Source: Halorubrum laminariae
Lineage (GTDB): Archaea > Halobacteriota > Halobacteria > Halobacteriales > Haloferacaceae
Assembly (NCBI RefSeq): GCF_024494655.1
Contig: NZ_JANHDL010000001.1
Coordinates: forward strand, 310,001 to 374,000
Direction: 5' to 3'
DNA: 64,000 bases
Under the pieces are notes generated by a model. That model did no database searches, was not told where the DNA came from, and saw only the letters and a program-made list of their open reading frames with translations. The position numbers were made by a program, and so were the translations under genes. Shown here piece after piece: positions 26,182 to 34,689 of this stretch (within the stretch, counting starts at the first letter, position 1; every line of letters starts with the position of its first letter).

Positions 26182-28002
26182 ATGGCGGACGATAGCATCG
26201 CCGTCGTCGACCTCGATCGGTGCCAGCCCGATCGGTGCAACTACGAGTGTGCGAACTACTGCCCGCCGAACCGGACGGGAAAGGAGTGCATCACCGAGCG
26301 CGGCGAGGACGCGGCCGAGGGTGACCCGGATCAGATCCACATCTCTGAGGAGATCTGCCTCGGCGAGACCTGCGGTATCTGCGTCGAGAAGTGCCCGTTC
26401 GACGCGATCGAGATCATCAACCTCCCCTCCGAACTCGACGAGGATCCGGTTCATCGCTACGGCGATAACGCCTTCTCGCTGTACGGACTGCCGACCCCCG
26501 AACCCGGTTCAGTCACCGGGATTTTGGGACCAAACGGGATCGGGAAGTCGACCGCGGTCCACGCGCTCGCCGGCGAGACGGTCCCGAACCTCGGCGACCA
26601 CGAGTCTGAGGGAGAGTGGGACCGGGTGCTCGACCGGTTCCGCGGCACCGGCCTCCAGAACTACCTCGAATCACTGAAGGCGGGAGACATCACGGTCGCG
26701 CGCAAGCCCCAGTACGTCGACCAGATACCGAACCAGTTCGACGGCAACACCCGCGAGCTGTTGGAGCGCACCGACGAGCGCGGCGCGCTCGACTCTCTCG
26801 TCGAGCGGCTGAACATCCGGCCGGTGATGGACCAGGACATCGACTCGATCTCCGGCGGCGAGCTCCAGCGCGTCGCGATCGCGGCGTGTCTCGCGCGCGA
26901 TGCCGACTTCTACTTCCTCGACGAGATCACGCCGTACCTCGACATCGGCCAGCGGATGGTCGTCGCCCGTCTCATCCGCGAACTCGCGGACGACGACACT
27001 GCGGAACGGTCGATGCTCGTCGTCGAACACGATCTGGCCATCCTAGACCTGCTCGCTGACACCCTCCACGTCGCATACGGGGAACCGGGCGCGTACGGAG
27101 TCATCACCGACCCCAAATCGGTCCGGAACGGCATCAACGAGTACCTGAAAGGATACCTCGACAACGAGAACATGCGCATCCGCCCCTCCGCGATCACCTT
27201 CGAGGAGCACGCGCCGCGCGTCGCGTCACGCAGCGAGACGCTGATCGAGTACCCGGATCTTACGAAGTCGTACGGCGACGGCGAGTTCGAACTCCACGTC
27301 GAGGGCGGGACGATCAATCAGTCCGAAGTGCTCGGGGTCGTCGGTCCGAACGGGATCGGGAAGTCGACGCTCGCAAAGCTGTTTACCGGTGATCTGGAAC
27401 CTGACACGGGCGAAATCGACTTCGCGCTCGACATCTCGTACAAGCCGCAGTACATCGACATCGACCAGCCGATGCGCGTCGATGCGTTCCTCTCGTCTAT
27501 CACCGACCAGTTCGGCTCCTCCTACTGGAACACGGAGATCGCCCAGCCGCTCCAGCTCGACCGCGTGATGGAACAGAACCTCTCGGATCTCTCCGGCGGC
27601 GAGCGCCAGCGCGTCGCGATCGCCGCGTGTCTCTCCGACGACGCCGACCTCTATGTGCTTGACGAGCCTTCCGCGCACCTCGACGTCGAACAGCGCGTGC
27701 GGGCGACGACCGCGATCCGGCGATACGCCGAGAACCACGACGCGACCGTGATGGTGGTCGATCATGACATCTACGTCATCGACCTCCTTGCCGACCGGCT
27801 GATGGTGTTCGACGGCGAGCCGGCCGAGCGCGGCCACGCCTCCCCGCCACAGGAGATGCGCGACGGGATGAACGAGTTCCTCGCGGACTTAGACATCACG
27901 TTCCGGCGCGACGAGCGAACGGGTCGCCCCCGGATCAACAAGCCGGGGTCGCAGCTCGACAGCCAGCAGAAGCGCGAGGGAGAGTACTACTACTCCGGGT
28001 GA
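26182..28002 (+). CDS. rli: Ribosome recycling ATPase RLI (ABCE1)
   Basis: 606 residues, normal for ABCE1. Two N-terminal 4Fe-4S clusters are formed by CQPDRCNYECANYCP and CLGETCGICVEKCPFDAIEI; then come two ABC ATPase domains with Walker A GPNGIGKSTAVH and GPNGIGKSTLAKL, signatures SGGELQRVAIA and SGGERQRVAIAA, and Walker B YFLDEITPYLD and YVLDEPSAHLD. It splits post-termination ribosomes together with aRF1/aPelota. It directly follows the EMC6-like gene. A shared operon with a membrane insertase-like protein suggests a link to translation at the membrane, which is conjecture. Confidence 0.97.
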   Translation: MADDSIAVVDLDRCQPDRCNYECANYCPPNRTGKECITERGEDAAEGDPDQIHISEEICLGETCGICVEKCPFDAIEIINLPSELDEDPVHRYGDNAFSLYGLPTPEPGSVTGILGPNGIGKSTAVHALAGETVPNLGDHESEGEWDRVLDRFRGTGLQNYLESLKAGDITVARKPQYVDQIPNQFDGNTRELLERTDERGALDSLVERLNIRPVMDQDIDSISGGELQRVAIAACLARDADFYFLDEITPYLDIGQRMVVARLIRELADDDTAERSMLVVEHDLAILDLLADTLHVAYGEPGAYGVITDPKSVRNGINEYLKGYLDNENMRIRPSAITFEEHAPRVASRSETLIEYPDLTKSYGDGEFELHVEGGTINQSEVLGVVGPNGIGKSTLAKLFTGDLEPDTGEIDFALDISYKPQYIDIDQPMRVDAFLSSITDQFGSSYWNTEIAQPLQLDRVMEQNLSDLSGGERQRVAIAACLSDDADLYVLDEPSAHLDVEQRVRATTAIRRYAENHDATVMVVDHDIYVIDLLADRLMVFDGEPAERGHASPPQEMRDGMNEFLADLDITFRRDERTGRPRINKPGSQLDSQQKREGEYYYSG

Positions 28003-28096
28003 CTCAACCTGAACCGTCCCGTCCGCTTCGGACCGGTCGAGTCCACCGATCCGCCGTATCGAAGCGATTAAGCCCGGAACCTGCAAACGTCAGAGT

Positions 28097-28363
28097 ATGC
28101 AACACCTCATCATTCGCGGCGACCCCGGAATCCGGCGGGATGCGGTGATCGAGTACGAGGGCGAGGAGCTGGTCTGTTTCGGAATCAACGTGCAGGGCGG
28201 CTGGCACGGCCCCGACGAGCCCCAGCTCTGGTGTACCGTCGGCACCGAAGACGAGCGTGAGGCCTACGACAAACGCGAGTACGTTCCGCACTGGCTCGAC
28301 GTCGACTCGGTCGACGCGGCAGACGTCGAGGTGCTCTCCGAAAAGGGCGAGTTGGCCGTCTGA
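28097..28363 (+). CDS. HAH_0734-family conserved protein
   Basis: 88 residues, starting QHLIIRGDPGIRRDAVIEYE and containing VQGGWHGPDEPQLWCTVGT and YVPHWLDVDSVDAADVEV. The family is named after HAH_0734 and is confined to haloarchaea as far as I know. No motif suggests an activity. It has a TATA-like region about 28 nt before the ATG (gcgattaagcccgg). Confidence 0.85.
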   Translation: MQHLIIRGDPGIRRDAVIEYEGEELVCFGINVQGGWHGPDEPQLWCTVGTEDEREAYDKREYVPHWLDVDSVDAADVEVLSEKGELAV

Positions 28364-28378
28364 AGCGCGATACATTCC

Positions 28379-29047
28379 TTACCGATCCACCGGCGGATCG
28401 TCGAGCCACGCCTCGATAGCGCCGGCCATCGCGCCGCGCCGATGGATCGTCCCCGCGTCCGGGTCGACGACGGTGCTCTCGGAGCCCGGAGTCTCGCCGT
28501 CGTCGACGACCGCGGCGACGCCCTCTCGAATCCGGTCGCCGAGGTCAACGGGGTCGGTGACGCTACCGGTCCCGGAGACGTTCGCGCTCGTGGCGGTGAG
28601 GGGACCGGCCGCGTCGAGGAGCTCGCGGGCGACCGGATGGTCCGGCACTCGGAGCCCGACGCGGTCGCGTCCGGCAGTGAGCGCGTCCGGAACCGCGTCG
28701 TCCCGCTCGACGACAACGGTCACCGGTCCCGGAAGGAACGCGCGGGCGAAGGCGACGGCGAACTCCGTCGGCCGGGTGCATCGCAGCGCGGCGTCGACGC
28801 TCGCGACGCCGAGCGAAAGAGGTTTCTCGCGGGCGCGCCCCTTCAGTTCGAAGACCCGCTCGACCGCGTCGGGATCGAGCGCGTCGCCGCCGAGTCCGTA
28901 CACGGTCTCCGTCGGGTAGACGACGAGATCGCCGTCGGCCGCCGCCGCGGCCGCGCGTCGAACGTCGGCGTCGGGGGTGCTGTCGCCGAGAGCGGCGGGC
29001 CCGTCGTGATCGGGGCCACCGTCGTTGTCGTCTGTCACGGGAATCAT
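28379..29047 (-). CDS. L-threonylcarbamoyladenylate synthase (Sua5/YciO/YrdC)
   Basis: 222 residues. The YrdC domain is shown by GDLVVYPTETVYGLGGDALD, VFELKGRAREKPLSLGVASV (the KxR..KPL substrate loop), FLPGPVTVVVERDD and TATSANVSGTGS. The enzyme makes threonylcarbamoyl-AMP from Thr, bicarbonate and ATP for t6A tRNA modification. No Sua5 C-terminal domain is present, so it is the short YrdC-type form. It converges with the HAH_0734 gene with a 15-nt gap. Confidence 0.92.
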   Translation of the reverse strand: MIPVTDDNDGGPDHDGPAALGDSTPDADVRRAAAAAADGDLVVYPTETVYGLGGDALDPDAVERVFELKGRAREKPLSLGVASVDAALRCTRPTEFAVAFARAFLPGPVTVVVERDDAVPDALTAGRDRVGLRVPDHPVARELLDAAGPLTATSANVSGTGSVTDPVDLGDRIREGVAAVVDDGETPGSESTVVDPDAGTIHRRGAMAGAIEAWLDDPPVDR

Positions 29048-29148
29048 TAGGCGGCCGACCTGAAAAAGCGTGACGAGAGCGACCGACGGCTCGCGCCGCC
29101 GCCCGCGAGGAGACGGCGTTTTATATCTGGTGCGTGCCGACGGCCGGT

Positions 29149-29718
29149 ATGCTCGTCGTCGTCTCCGACACGCACTCGCGCGAAGAGTCGAAGCTCAGCG
29201 GCCGGACACTCGAAGCGGTCTGCGGGGCGAACGTGGTGATCCACGCGGGTGACTTCTATCGGGAACCGGTCCTCGACGCGTTCGAATCGACCGCACGGAC
29301 GCTGCGCGCTGTCTACGGCAACAACGCTGACGCCGCGATCCGCCAACGACTCCCCGAGGTCTGTACGGTCGAGTACGCGGGGGTCCGCTTCGTGGTCACG
29401 CACCGGCACCGAAGCGGCGACACCGGGCTCGTCATGCTCGGTCGCGGCCGCGACGCCGACGCCGTGATCTGCGGCCACAGCCACCGCCCGCGATTCGACG
29501 ACTCCGGCGGACTGCCGATCCTGAATCCGGGGAGTCACGCGCAGCCGCGTGGAAACCGCCCAGCACACGCGGAACTGGAGCCGATTGGGGACGAAGCCGC
29601 GTCGGACGAGGACAAATCGGACTGGGACGCCGACGTGTCGACCGAAAGCGGCGACGCCACGCTCTCCGGACGGCTCGTCACCCCCGACGGCGAGGTTTTT
29701 GAGAGATTCACGCTCTGA
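29149..29718 (+). CDS. YfcE-type metallophosphoesterase
   Basis: 189 residues. Metal-binding motifs of the calcineurin-like family: VVVSDTHSREE, VIHAGDFY, VYGNNAD, VTHRHRSG (His replaces the usual GH spacing) and CGHSHRP, then ILNPGSHAQPRGNRP. A phosphodiesterase activity on an unknown substrate is expected. The C-terminal third is acidic and variable. A TATA-like box (gttttatatc) ends about 22 nt upstream of the ATG at 29149. Confidence 0.9.
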   Translation: MLVVVSDTHSREESKLSGRTLEAVCGANVVIHAGDFYREPVLDAFESTARTLRAVYGNNADAAIRQRLPEVCTVEYAGVRFVVTHRHRSGDTGLVMLGRGRDADAVICGHSHRPRFDDSGGLPILNPGSHAQPRGNRPAHAELEPIGDEAASDEDKSDWDADVSTESGDATLSGRLVTPDGEVFERFTL

Positions 29719-29924
29719 CAAAATACCCTCCTTCCGGCGGCCCGTCCTGTCAGGCCGCTGGTTCGGTTCACGACTGTCCGGACCGGGGACCGCTCTCGCG
29801 ACGGTTCAGGGCGAACGCGGCGAACAGGACCATCTGGGAAAACAGACGGCTCGCGCTCCCCGGACAGCCCGAGATGCCGGCTCCGGCGGGAAGTCGTCTG
29901 GCCTTCCAGCATTATCAAGGTGGA

Positions 29925-29975
29925 GCCTCCGGCCTCAAGGAGCGAACGGAGTGAGCGAGTAGGCCGGAGAGGAAA
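29925..29975 (+). other. TnpB RNA-scaffold-like stem-loop upstream of tnpB
   Basis: This 50-bp segment has GCCTCCGGCCTCAAGGAGCG on the left and GAGTAGGCCGGAG on the right. The arms CTCCGGCCT and AGGCCGGAG pair over 9 bp. The right end of the tnpB element (31336-31445) has the same elements (CCTCAAGGACCGA and GAGTAGGG) in the same order, with a different but matching stem. It may be the left end of this element or the remnant of a second element. See the finding on this segment. Confidence 0.4.
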
Positions 29976-30021
29976 CCGACATGGTGCGTCACAACTGGCA
30001 TACTGCAACCGCCTGACCCCC

Positions 30022-30032
30022 AAATATTTAAG
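30022..30032 (+). promoter_or_regulatory. TATA-like box for tnpB
   Basis: The sequence aaatatttaag, preceded by a C-rich tract that may act as a BRE, is centred 30 nt before the tnpB ATG. It is a textbook leaderless haloarchaeal promoter. Confidence 0.65.
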
Positions 30033-30056
30033 AAGCGTTAGCAGTACATCTGAAAT

Positions 30057-31313
30057 ATGGAGGTCCGACGTACCGCCCCTGTCAAACTCATCGTTCCCAG
30101 CGAGCGACGCGACGGCCTCCACGAATCCGCCCGACAGTTCCTTCATTGTGCCAATCGTGCCGCTGAGTTCTGTTGGTCCGACCGCTCCTACACCGAGTGC
30201 GTCACGGCCAACACAACCGCACGGGACGCGCTCTACGATGAACTCCGTGAGGAAACTGACCTCACCGCAAACCTCGTTCAGGAAGCCATCCGACGTGGCG
30301 TTGAAGCCGTCAAAGGATGTGTCGAACGGTGGAAAAACGGGAAGCGAGTGAGCCAACCGGAGTTCACGTCGTGGAGCATGCTCTATGACAAGCGGAGCGC
30401 GACGTTCTACCGGAACAAAGTCTCGCTCTCGACTGTCAACGGGCGTGTCGAGTGCGAGTTTGAACTTCCCTCGGATAGCCCTACGCCGTACGAACGGTAC
30501 GTGTTGTCCGAAGCGTTCGAGTTCCGAGCGAGCACGCTTCAGTACGACGCAGTAGACGACGAGTTCTACTTCCATATCACCACCCGGAAGTACGACTCTG
30601 AAGGAGACGGCGAGCCGTCTGAGGGTTCGGCAGATACCGAGCACCAAACAGTCCTCGGTATCGACCTCGGCGTCAATAGTCTCGCTGTCGCCTCCACTGG
30701 ACGCTTCTGGCAGGGAGACGACTACGACCACTGGTGCCGTGAGTTCGAGACGCGACGGGGCGAGATGCAACAGCGCGGCACGCAAGCTGCGCATAACGCC
30801 GTGCTTCGACTCGGAAAGCGAGAGGAAGCATGGCGGAAACAGTACATGCACACCGTCGCTAACGAGATCGTTACGGAGGCCGTCGAACACGATTGTGACG
30901 TAATCGTGTTCGAGGAGTTGACCGACATTCGAGAGCGGCTACCACACGCAAAGTGGCACCACATCTGGGCGTTCCGACGCCTGTACGAGTACGTCTCCTA
31001 CAAGGCCCCGGAACGCGGTGTCTCCGTAGAGCAGGTCAAGCCGAACCACACGTCTCAACGTTGTTCTCGGAGTGATTGCGGATTCACGCATGACGATAAC
31101 CGGCAGGGAGAACAGTTCTGTTGCCAGAAGTGTGGGTACGAAGTGAACGCGGATTACAACGCGGCGAAGAACGTTGGGACGCGGTACGCTCGAAAGCGGA
31201 TACACAGACTCCGTTCCTCGCCCACGTCGGGGAGCGGAGACGCACCAGTAGACGTGCGTTTGAATGGTGGGACGGTGAACGGCGAGGGTTACCAGCCTAT
31301 TGCTGGCGACTGA
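30057..31313 (+). CDS. tnpB: RNA-guided endonuclease TnpB (IS1341/IS200-IS605 group)
   Basis: 418 residues. The N-terminal helix-turn-helix/OrfB region (about 1-170) is followed by a RuvC-like nuclease with Asp203 (GIDLGVNSLAVAS), Glu286 (DVIVFEELTD) and Asp366 (YEVNADYNAAKNVGTR), and a zinc finger using Cys336, Cys341 and a CCQKC at 355-359. All catalytic residues are intact, so the protein could be an active guide-RNA nuclease. TnpA is absent, as in most haloarchaeal IS1341-type elements, so mobility would rely on a transposase in trans. The element lies between the metallophosphoesterase and a small membrane protein. Base composition is lower in GC than its neighbours, fitting recent arrival. 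Confidence 0.93.
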   Translation: MEVRRTAPVKLIVPSERRDGLHESARQFLHCANRAAEFCWSDRSYTECVTANTTARDALYDELREETDLTANLVQEAIRRGVEAVKGCVERWKNGKRVSQPEFTSWSMLYDKRSATFYRNKVSLSTVNGRVECEFELPSDSPTPYERYVLSEAFEFRASTLQYDAVDDEFYFHITTRKYDSEGDGEPSEGSADTEHQTVLGIDLGVNSLAVASTGRFWQGDDYDHWCREFETRRGEMQQRGTQAAHNAVLRLGKREEAWRKQYMHTVANEIVTEAVEHDCDVIVFEELTDIRERLPHAKWHHIWAFRRLYEYVSYKAPERGVSVEQVKPNHTSQRCSRSDCGFTHDDNRQGEQFCCQKCGYEVNADYNAAKNVGTRYARKRIHRLRSSPTSGSGDAPVDVRLNGGTVNGEGYQPIAGD

Positions 31314-31450
31314 TTGCCGGGAGTCCACATCAAAGCCCCTCCCTCAAGGACCGAGGCGCGTAGTCGTTCGAGACGGCGAAGCCGTCTCGTGATGACGAGA
31401 GAGCTTCGCTCTCTCGGACCACGCCGAGGGAGTAGGGTGGGGTAGTTTAC
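31314..31450 (+). ncRNA. Probable TnpB guide-RNA (omegaRNA/reRNA) 3' scaffold and element right end
   Basis: After the tnpB stop the sequence folds into two perfect 9-bp hairpins at 31369-31389 (GAA loop) and 31396-31416 (TTC loop). They are enclosed by CCCCTCCCTC (about 31337) facing GAGGGAG and GGGTGGGG (31426-31442). The block ends GGGTGGGGTAGTTTAC at about 31450. In TnpB systems the guide RNA is processed from the 3' part of the tnpB transcript, and the guide is copied from DNA just beyond the element end, here from about 31451. The exact end is not certain. Confidence 0.65.
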
Positions 31451-31621
31451 TGGGGGAGGGCCGAAGCGGGGGTCGCATCTCCGAGTTGGACCGACGGAAG
31501 CTTATACGTGGTCGTGGCACAAACGGCTGTTTTAGCTTTGTCACGCCTCAACACGAGGTCAGCCTCGAACCGCCGTCGCGTCGCCCGAAACGCATAACCC
31601 CGTGCCGACGGATTCGAGGAT

Positions 31622-31750
31622 ATGCTACCGGTCGAGCCGCTGTTTGTCATCATCCTCGTCGGGCTGTTGGGACTGTTCTTCTTCGGGTTCCTTCTCGTCC
31701 GACGCACCGTGACTGGACTCCGAGAGGGGTACGAGGACGGCCAGAACTGA
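31622..31750 (+). CDS. 42-residue single-pass membrane protein
   Basis: A short gene whose product begins MLPVEPLFVIILVGLLGLFF, continues with the helix to about residue 27, then a basic RRTVTGLREGYEDGQN tail. Its stop (31750) is 1 nt before the ATG of the phosphate permease, so it is probably co-translated and may be an accessory subunit; that role is inference. It is too short for standard gene callers to treat confidently but has consistent coding composition. Confidence 0.7.
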   Translation: MLPVEPLFVIILVGLLGLFFFGFLLVRRTVTGLREGYEDGQN

Positions 31751-31751
31751 G

Positions 31752-32930
31752 ATGGTCGTCGCCACTGTCGCCACGCTCGGTGTCGCCGCGGCTGCCAGCC
31801 TCTTCATGGCGTGGTCGATCGGTGCGGGCTCGTCTGGGTCGACGCCGTTCGCTCCGGCGGTGGGCGCGAACGCGATCTCGGTGATGCGCGCAGGGCTCGT
31901 CGTCGGCGTCCTCGGTCTCCTCGGCGCGGTGCTCCAAGGGGCGAACGTGACCGAGGCGGTCGGCACCGAGCTGATCGGCGGCGTCACGCTCACCGCCGGC
32001 GCGGCCATCGTCGCGCTGGTCACCGCCGCGGTGCTCGTCGCGATCGGCGTGTTCGCGGGGTACCCGATCGCGACCGCGTTCACCGTGACGGGCGCGGTCG
32101 TCGGCGTCGGCCTCGCCATGGGCGGCGATCCGGCGTGGCCGAAGTACGCGGAGATCCTCACGCTGTGGGTTCTCACGCCGTTCGCCGGCGGCGGCGTCGC
32201 GTACGGAGTCGCCCGCGTCCTGACCGGCGACACGCTGCCGGAGCGTCCGCTCACCGCCGGGCTCGCAGGGGTCGTCGGCGCGCTCGTCGCCAACGTTGGC
32301 TTCGCGGTCCTCGGTTCCGAGGGAGAGCAGGCGTCGATCGCGTCGGCGCTCGGATCGGGACTCGGGGTCGGATCGGGGATCGGGAGCGTCGCCGTCACGC
32401 TCGCCGTGGCCGCGCTCGTCGCGGTCGCGGTGTACGCGGACCTCGGACGCGACCGCGCGGGCGCACAGCGCCGCTTCCTGCTCGCGATGGGCGGGCTGGT
32501 TGCCTTCTCCGCCGGCGGGTCACAGGTCGGGCTCGCGATCGGTCCACTGGTGCCGATCTTCAGCGACGTGGGGGTGCCGCTGTGGGCGCTCCTCGTCGGC
32601 GGCGGCGGCGGGCTGCTCGTCGGGTCGTGGACCGGCGCGCCGCGGATGATCAAGGCGATAGCACAGGACTACGCCTCGATGGGACCGCGCCGGTCGATCT
32701 CCGCGCTCATCCCCTCCTTCGCGATCGCGCAGACCGCCGTCGCATTCGGAATCCCCGTCTCGTTCAACGAGATAATCGTCTCGGCGATCGTCGGTGCGGG
32801 CTACGCGGCAGGCGACGCCGGCGTGAGCCGGGCCAAAATGGGCTACACCGTGTTCGCGTGGATCGCGTCGCTCGTCGGATCGCTCGCGTTGGGGTTCGGC
32901 GTGTACTCCGCGGTGCAGTTCGTCGTGTGA
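31752..32930 (+). CDS. PiT-family inorganic phosphate permease
   Basis: 392 residues with about 10-11 membrane helices. The PHO4-type signature is present twice: near the N-terminus (MAWSIGAGSSGSTPFAPAVG) and in the second half (YAAGDAGVSRAKMG). The usual GANDxxN motif is changed to GAGSSGS in the first copy, common in haloarchaeal members. It should carry phosphate with a cation across the cytoplasmic membrane. It forms a two-gene unit with the 42-residue membrane protein. Confidence 0.88.
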   Translation: MVVATVATLGVAAAASLFMAWSIGAGSSGSTPFAPAVGANAISVMRAGLVVGVLGLLGAVLQGANVTEAVGTELIGGVTLTAGAAIVALVTAAVLVAIGVFAGYPIATAFTVTGAVVGVGLAMGGDPAWPKYAEILTLWVLTPFAGGGVAYGVARVLTGDTLPERPLTAGLAGVVGALVANVGFAVLGSEGEQASIASALGSGLGVGSGIGSVAVTLAVAALVAVAVYADLGRDRAGAQRRFLLAMGGLVAFSAGGSQVGLAIGPLVPIFSDVGVPLWALLVGGGGGLLVGSWTGAPRMIKAIAQDYASMGPRRSISALIPSFAIAQTAVAFGIPVSFNEIIVSAIVGAGYAAGDAGVSRAKMGYTVFAWIASLVGSLALGFGVYSAVQFVV

Positions 32931-32994
32931 AAACGCTCTCTGCCCTACATCGCTCTGCACAGCTCCGACACACCTCACGCCTCCCCAGCCTCGC

Positions 32995-33018
32995 GGACCG
33001 GCGCTCACGCACCGGTCC
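32995..33018. terminator. Inverted repeat in the convergent gap
   Basis: GGACCGG and CCGGTCC form a 7-bp stem around a 10-nt loop, midway between two convergent genes. It could serve as a bidirectional terminator. More GC-rich partial repeats of the same words follow to 33070. The 160-bp gap holds no gene I can support. Confidence 0.4.
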
Positions 33019-33090
33019 GGCTCCCTCGCGGACTGGCTCGCGGTCGCCGACCGGCGACCGCTCGCAGGCGCGCCGCCGCATCAGAAGCCG

Positions 33091-34242
33091 CTAGTCGCTC
33101 GGGTACGCCGGGAGCCGCGCGGAGCGCGCGCTCCCGTCGACGAACGGAAGGTCGGTCCGCGTCGCCGCGACCTCGTCGCCGTCGACGCGCACAGTGGCCC
33201 GGTCGAGATCGGCGTCGAACCCGACGAGCGCGAGGGCGATGGGGTCGCCGGAGGCGGGGCCGACCGCCGCGCGGGTCACCTCGCCGACCGCCTCGTCGCC
33301 GGCAAAGACGGCCGCGCCGGGCGTCGGTAGGACCGCGTCGTATCCCTCGGGATCGGCGTCGCCGTCGACCTCGGCGACCGCGTCGACGAGGCTGTCGAGC
33401 GCGAGCCCGACGAGCCGACGACTCGGTCGGCCTTGGTTCTCGACGCGGGAGACGACCTCCTGACCGACGTAACACCCCTTCTCGAAGTCGAGGGCATTCC
33501 GCAGGCCGAGCACGTTTGGCACCGTCCCCGCGAGTTCGTACTCGAAGAGCGGGGTTCCCGCCTCCGCGGAGAGCGCGTCCCACGTCCGGTACCCGAACGG
33601 GGCGGCGTTGAGGCCACGGGTGAGAAGCGTGTCGAACACCTCTTCGGCGTCGTCGGCCGCGCAGATCACTTCGTACCCCTCCTCGCCGAGCGGCGAGTCC
33701 GTCGCGATCACGGTGACGCCGGCGTCGACCATCGAACCGCGGACGAACGAGATCGGCTTCTCTGGCGCGCCCGGTCCGCCGAGCACCGACGCGATCTTCT
33801 CGGTCGATTTGGGTCCGTGGACACCGAACACGCCGAACTCGTCGGAGACGTCGTCAATCTCAACGTCTTGGATGAACACCTTTTCCGACCAGTCCTCGGC
33901 GATCGAGTCCGTCCGCTCCGGCGGGAGGAAGACGAGCAGCCGCTCGCCCGCGTTGTACACGTACATGTCCGTCTCGATGCCGCCCTGCGGATCGAGGAGG
34001 AGCGCGTACACTCCCTGCCCGTCTTCAGCTGGGACGCGGTTCGAGACCGCGTTGTCGACGAATTCGACACGGTCCGCCCCCGCGACGGCGAGCACGCCGT
34101 ACCCCATCTCGATCGCGCCGACGACCTTGCGGACCGCTCCGCCGACGCGCTCGGGCTTCCCGTAGTGGTCGACCACCTGCCGGCCGCCGCGGTCGCGGTA
34201 CGTCGCGCCGTGGGCATCGTGAGTGCCGGAGACGAGCGTCAT
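33091..34242 (-). CDS. YgfZ/GcvT-domain folate-dependent Fe-S protein
   Basis: 383 residues. The GcvT-like tetrahydrofolate-binding fold ends with the YgfZ signature KGCYVGQEVVSRVENQGRP, where the cysteine is the functional residue in Fe-S cluster maturation. Haloarchaeal annotation often calls it aminomethyltransferase; the KGCYxGQE motif favours YgfZ. The domain order is GcvT N (about 20-240), GcvT C-barrel (about 290-375). The ATG at 34242 is chosen since MTLVSGTHDAHGATYRDRGG starts the conserved region. Confidence 0.88.
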   Translation of the reverse strand: MTLVSGTHDAHGATYRDRGGRQVVDHYGKPERVGGAVRKVVGAIEMGYGVLAVAGADRVEFVDNAVSNRVPAEDGQGVYALLLDPQGGIETDMYVYNAGERLLVFLPPERTDSIAEDWSEKVFIQDVEIDDVSDEFGVFGVHGPKSTEKIASVLGGPGAPEKPISFVRGSMVDAGVTVIATDSPLGEEGYEVICAADDAEEVFDTLLTRGLNAAPFGYRTWDALSAEAGTPLFEYELAGTVPNVLGLRNALDFEKGCYVGQEVVSRVENQGRPSRRLVGLALDSLVDAVAEVDGDADPEGYDAVLPTPGAAVFAGDEAVGEVTRAAVGPASGDPIALALVGFDADLDRATVRVDGDEVAATRTDLPFVDGSARSARLPAYPSD

Positions 34243-34345
34243 ATCATCTCGGAGTCGTGCGAGCGCCAAAAGGCCGCCGTCTCGGGAGGGACGGCGGTCA
34301 CGGAGCCGGACGAGAAGCGACGAGAAACCGATCGAACGACAGCGA

Positions 34346-34645
34346 CTACAAGCCGAGTCGATCGCGAAGTTGGTCGACGAAGGACGCGTCGTCGTCTGCG
34401 ACGGGTGCGTCGGGGTCGGGGACCACGCGGTCGTGTGGATACACCCGCACTCGCTCCGCGCTCTCAACCGTGATGAGCGAATCGGCTTTCAGCGACGAGA
34501 GCGCCTCCTCGACGGCGTCGATGTCGGCGTCGACGGCTGCACGGAGTTCCAACACCGTCATCCCCTCGTCGCCGCGGTCGACGAGGGCGTCGAGCAGCGC
34601 AACCTCGACATCCGGCCGGTCGCGGTATTCCGGCTTTGCGGCCAT
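34346..34645 (-). CDS. Small winged-helix protein, haloarchaeal (DUF6432-like)
   Basis: 99 residues. YRDRPDVEVALLDALVDRGD is followed by a helix-turn-helix-like MTVLELRAAVDADIDAVEEA and SSLKADSLITVE, then an acidic tail ending FVDQLRDRLGL. The fold suggests nucleic-acid or protein binding. The ATG at 34645 gives the standard length. It sits 103 nt upstream of the YgfZ-like gene on the same strand. Confidence 0.8.
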   Translation of the reverse strand: MAAKPEYRDRPDVEVALLDALVDRGDEGMTVLELRAAVDADIDAVEEALSSLKADSLITVESAERVRVYPHDRVVPDPDAPVADDDASFVDQLRDRLGL

Positions 34646-34689
34646 GGGTATCGATTGGGTAGGATGGGGTTTACGTCTACCGGCGACTC

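Noticed and set aside
31450..31620. Possible gene between tnpB right end and the 42-residue membrane protein
   Set aside because: No frame longer than about 40 codons with coding composition; contains only a TATA-like element near 31500.
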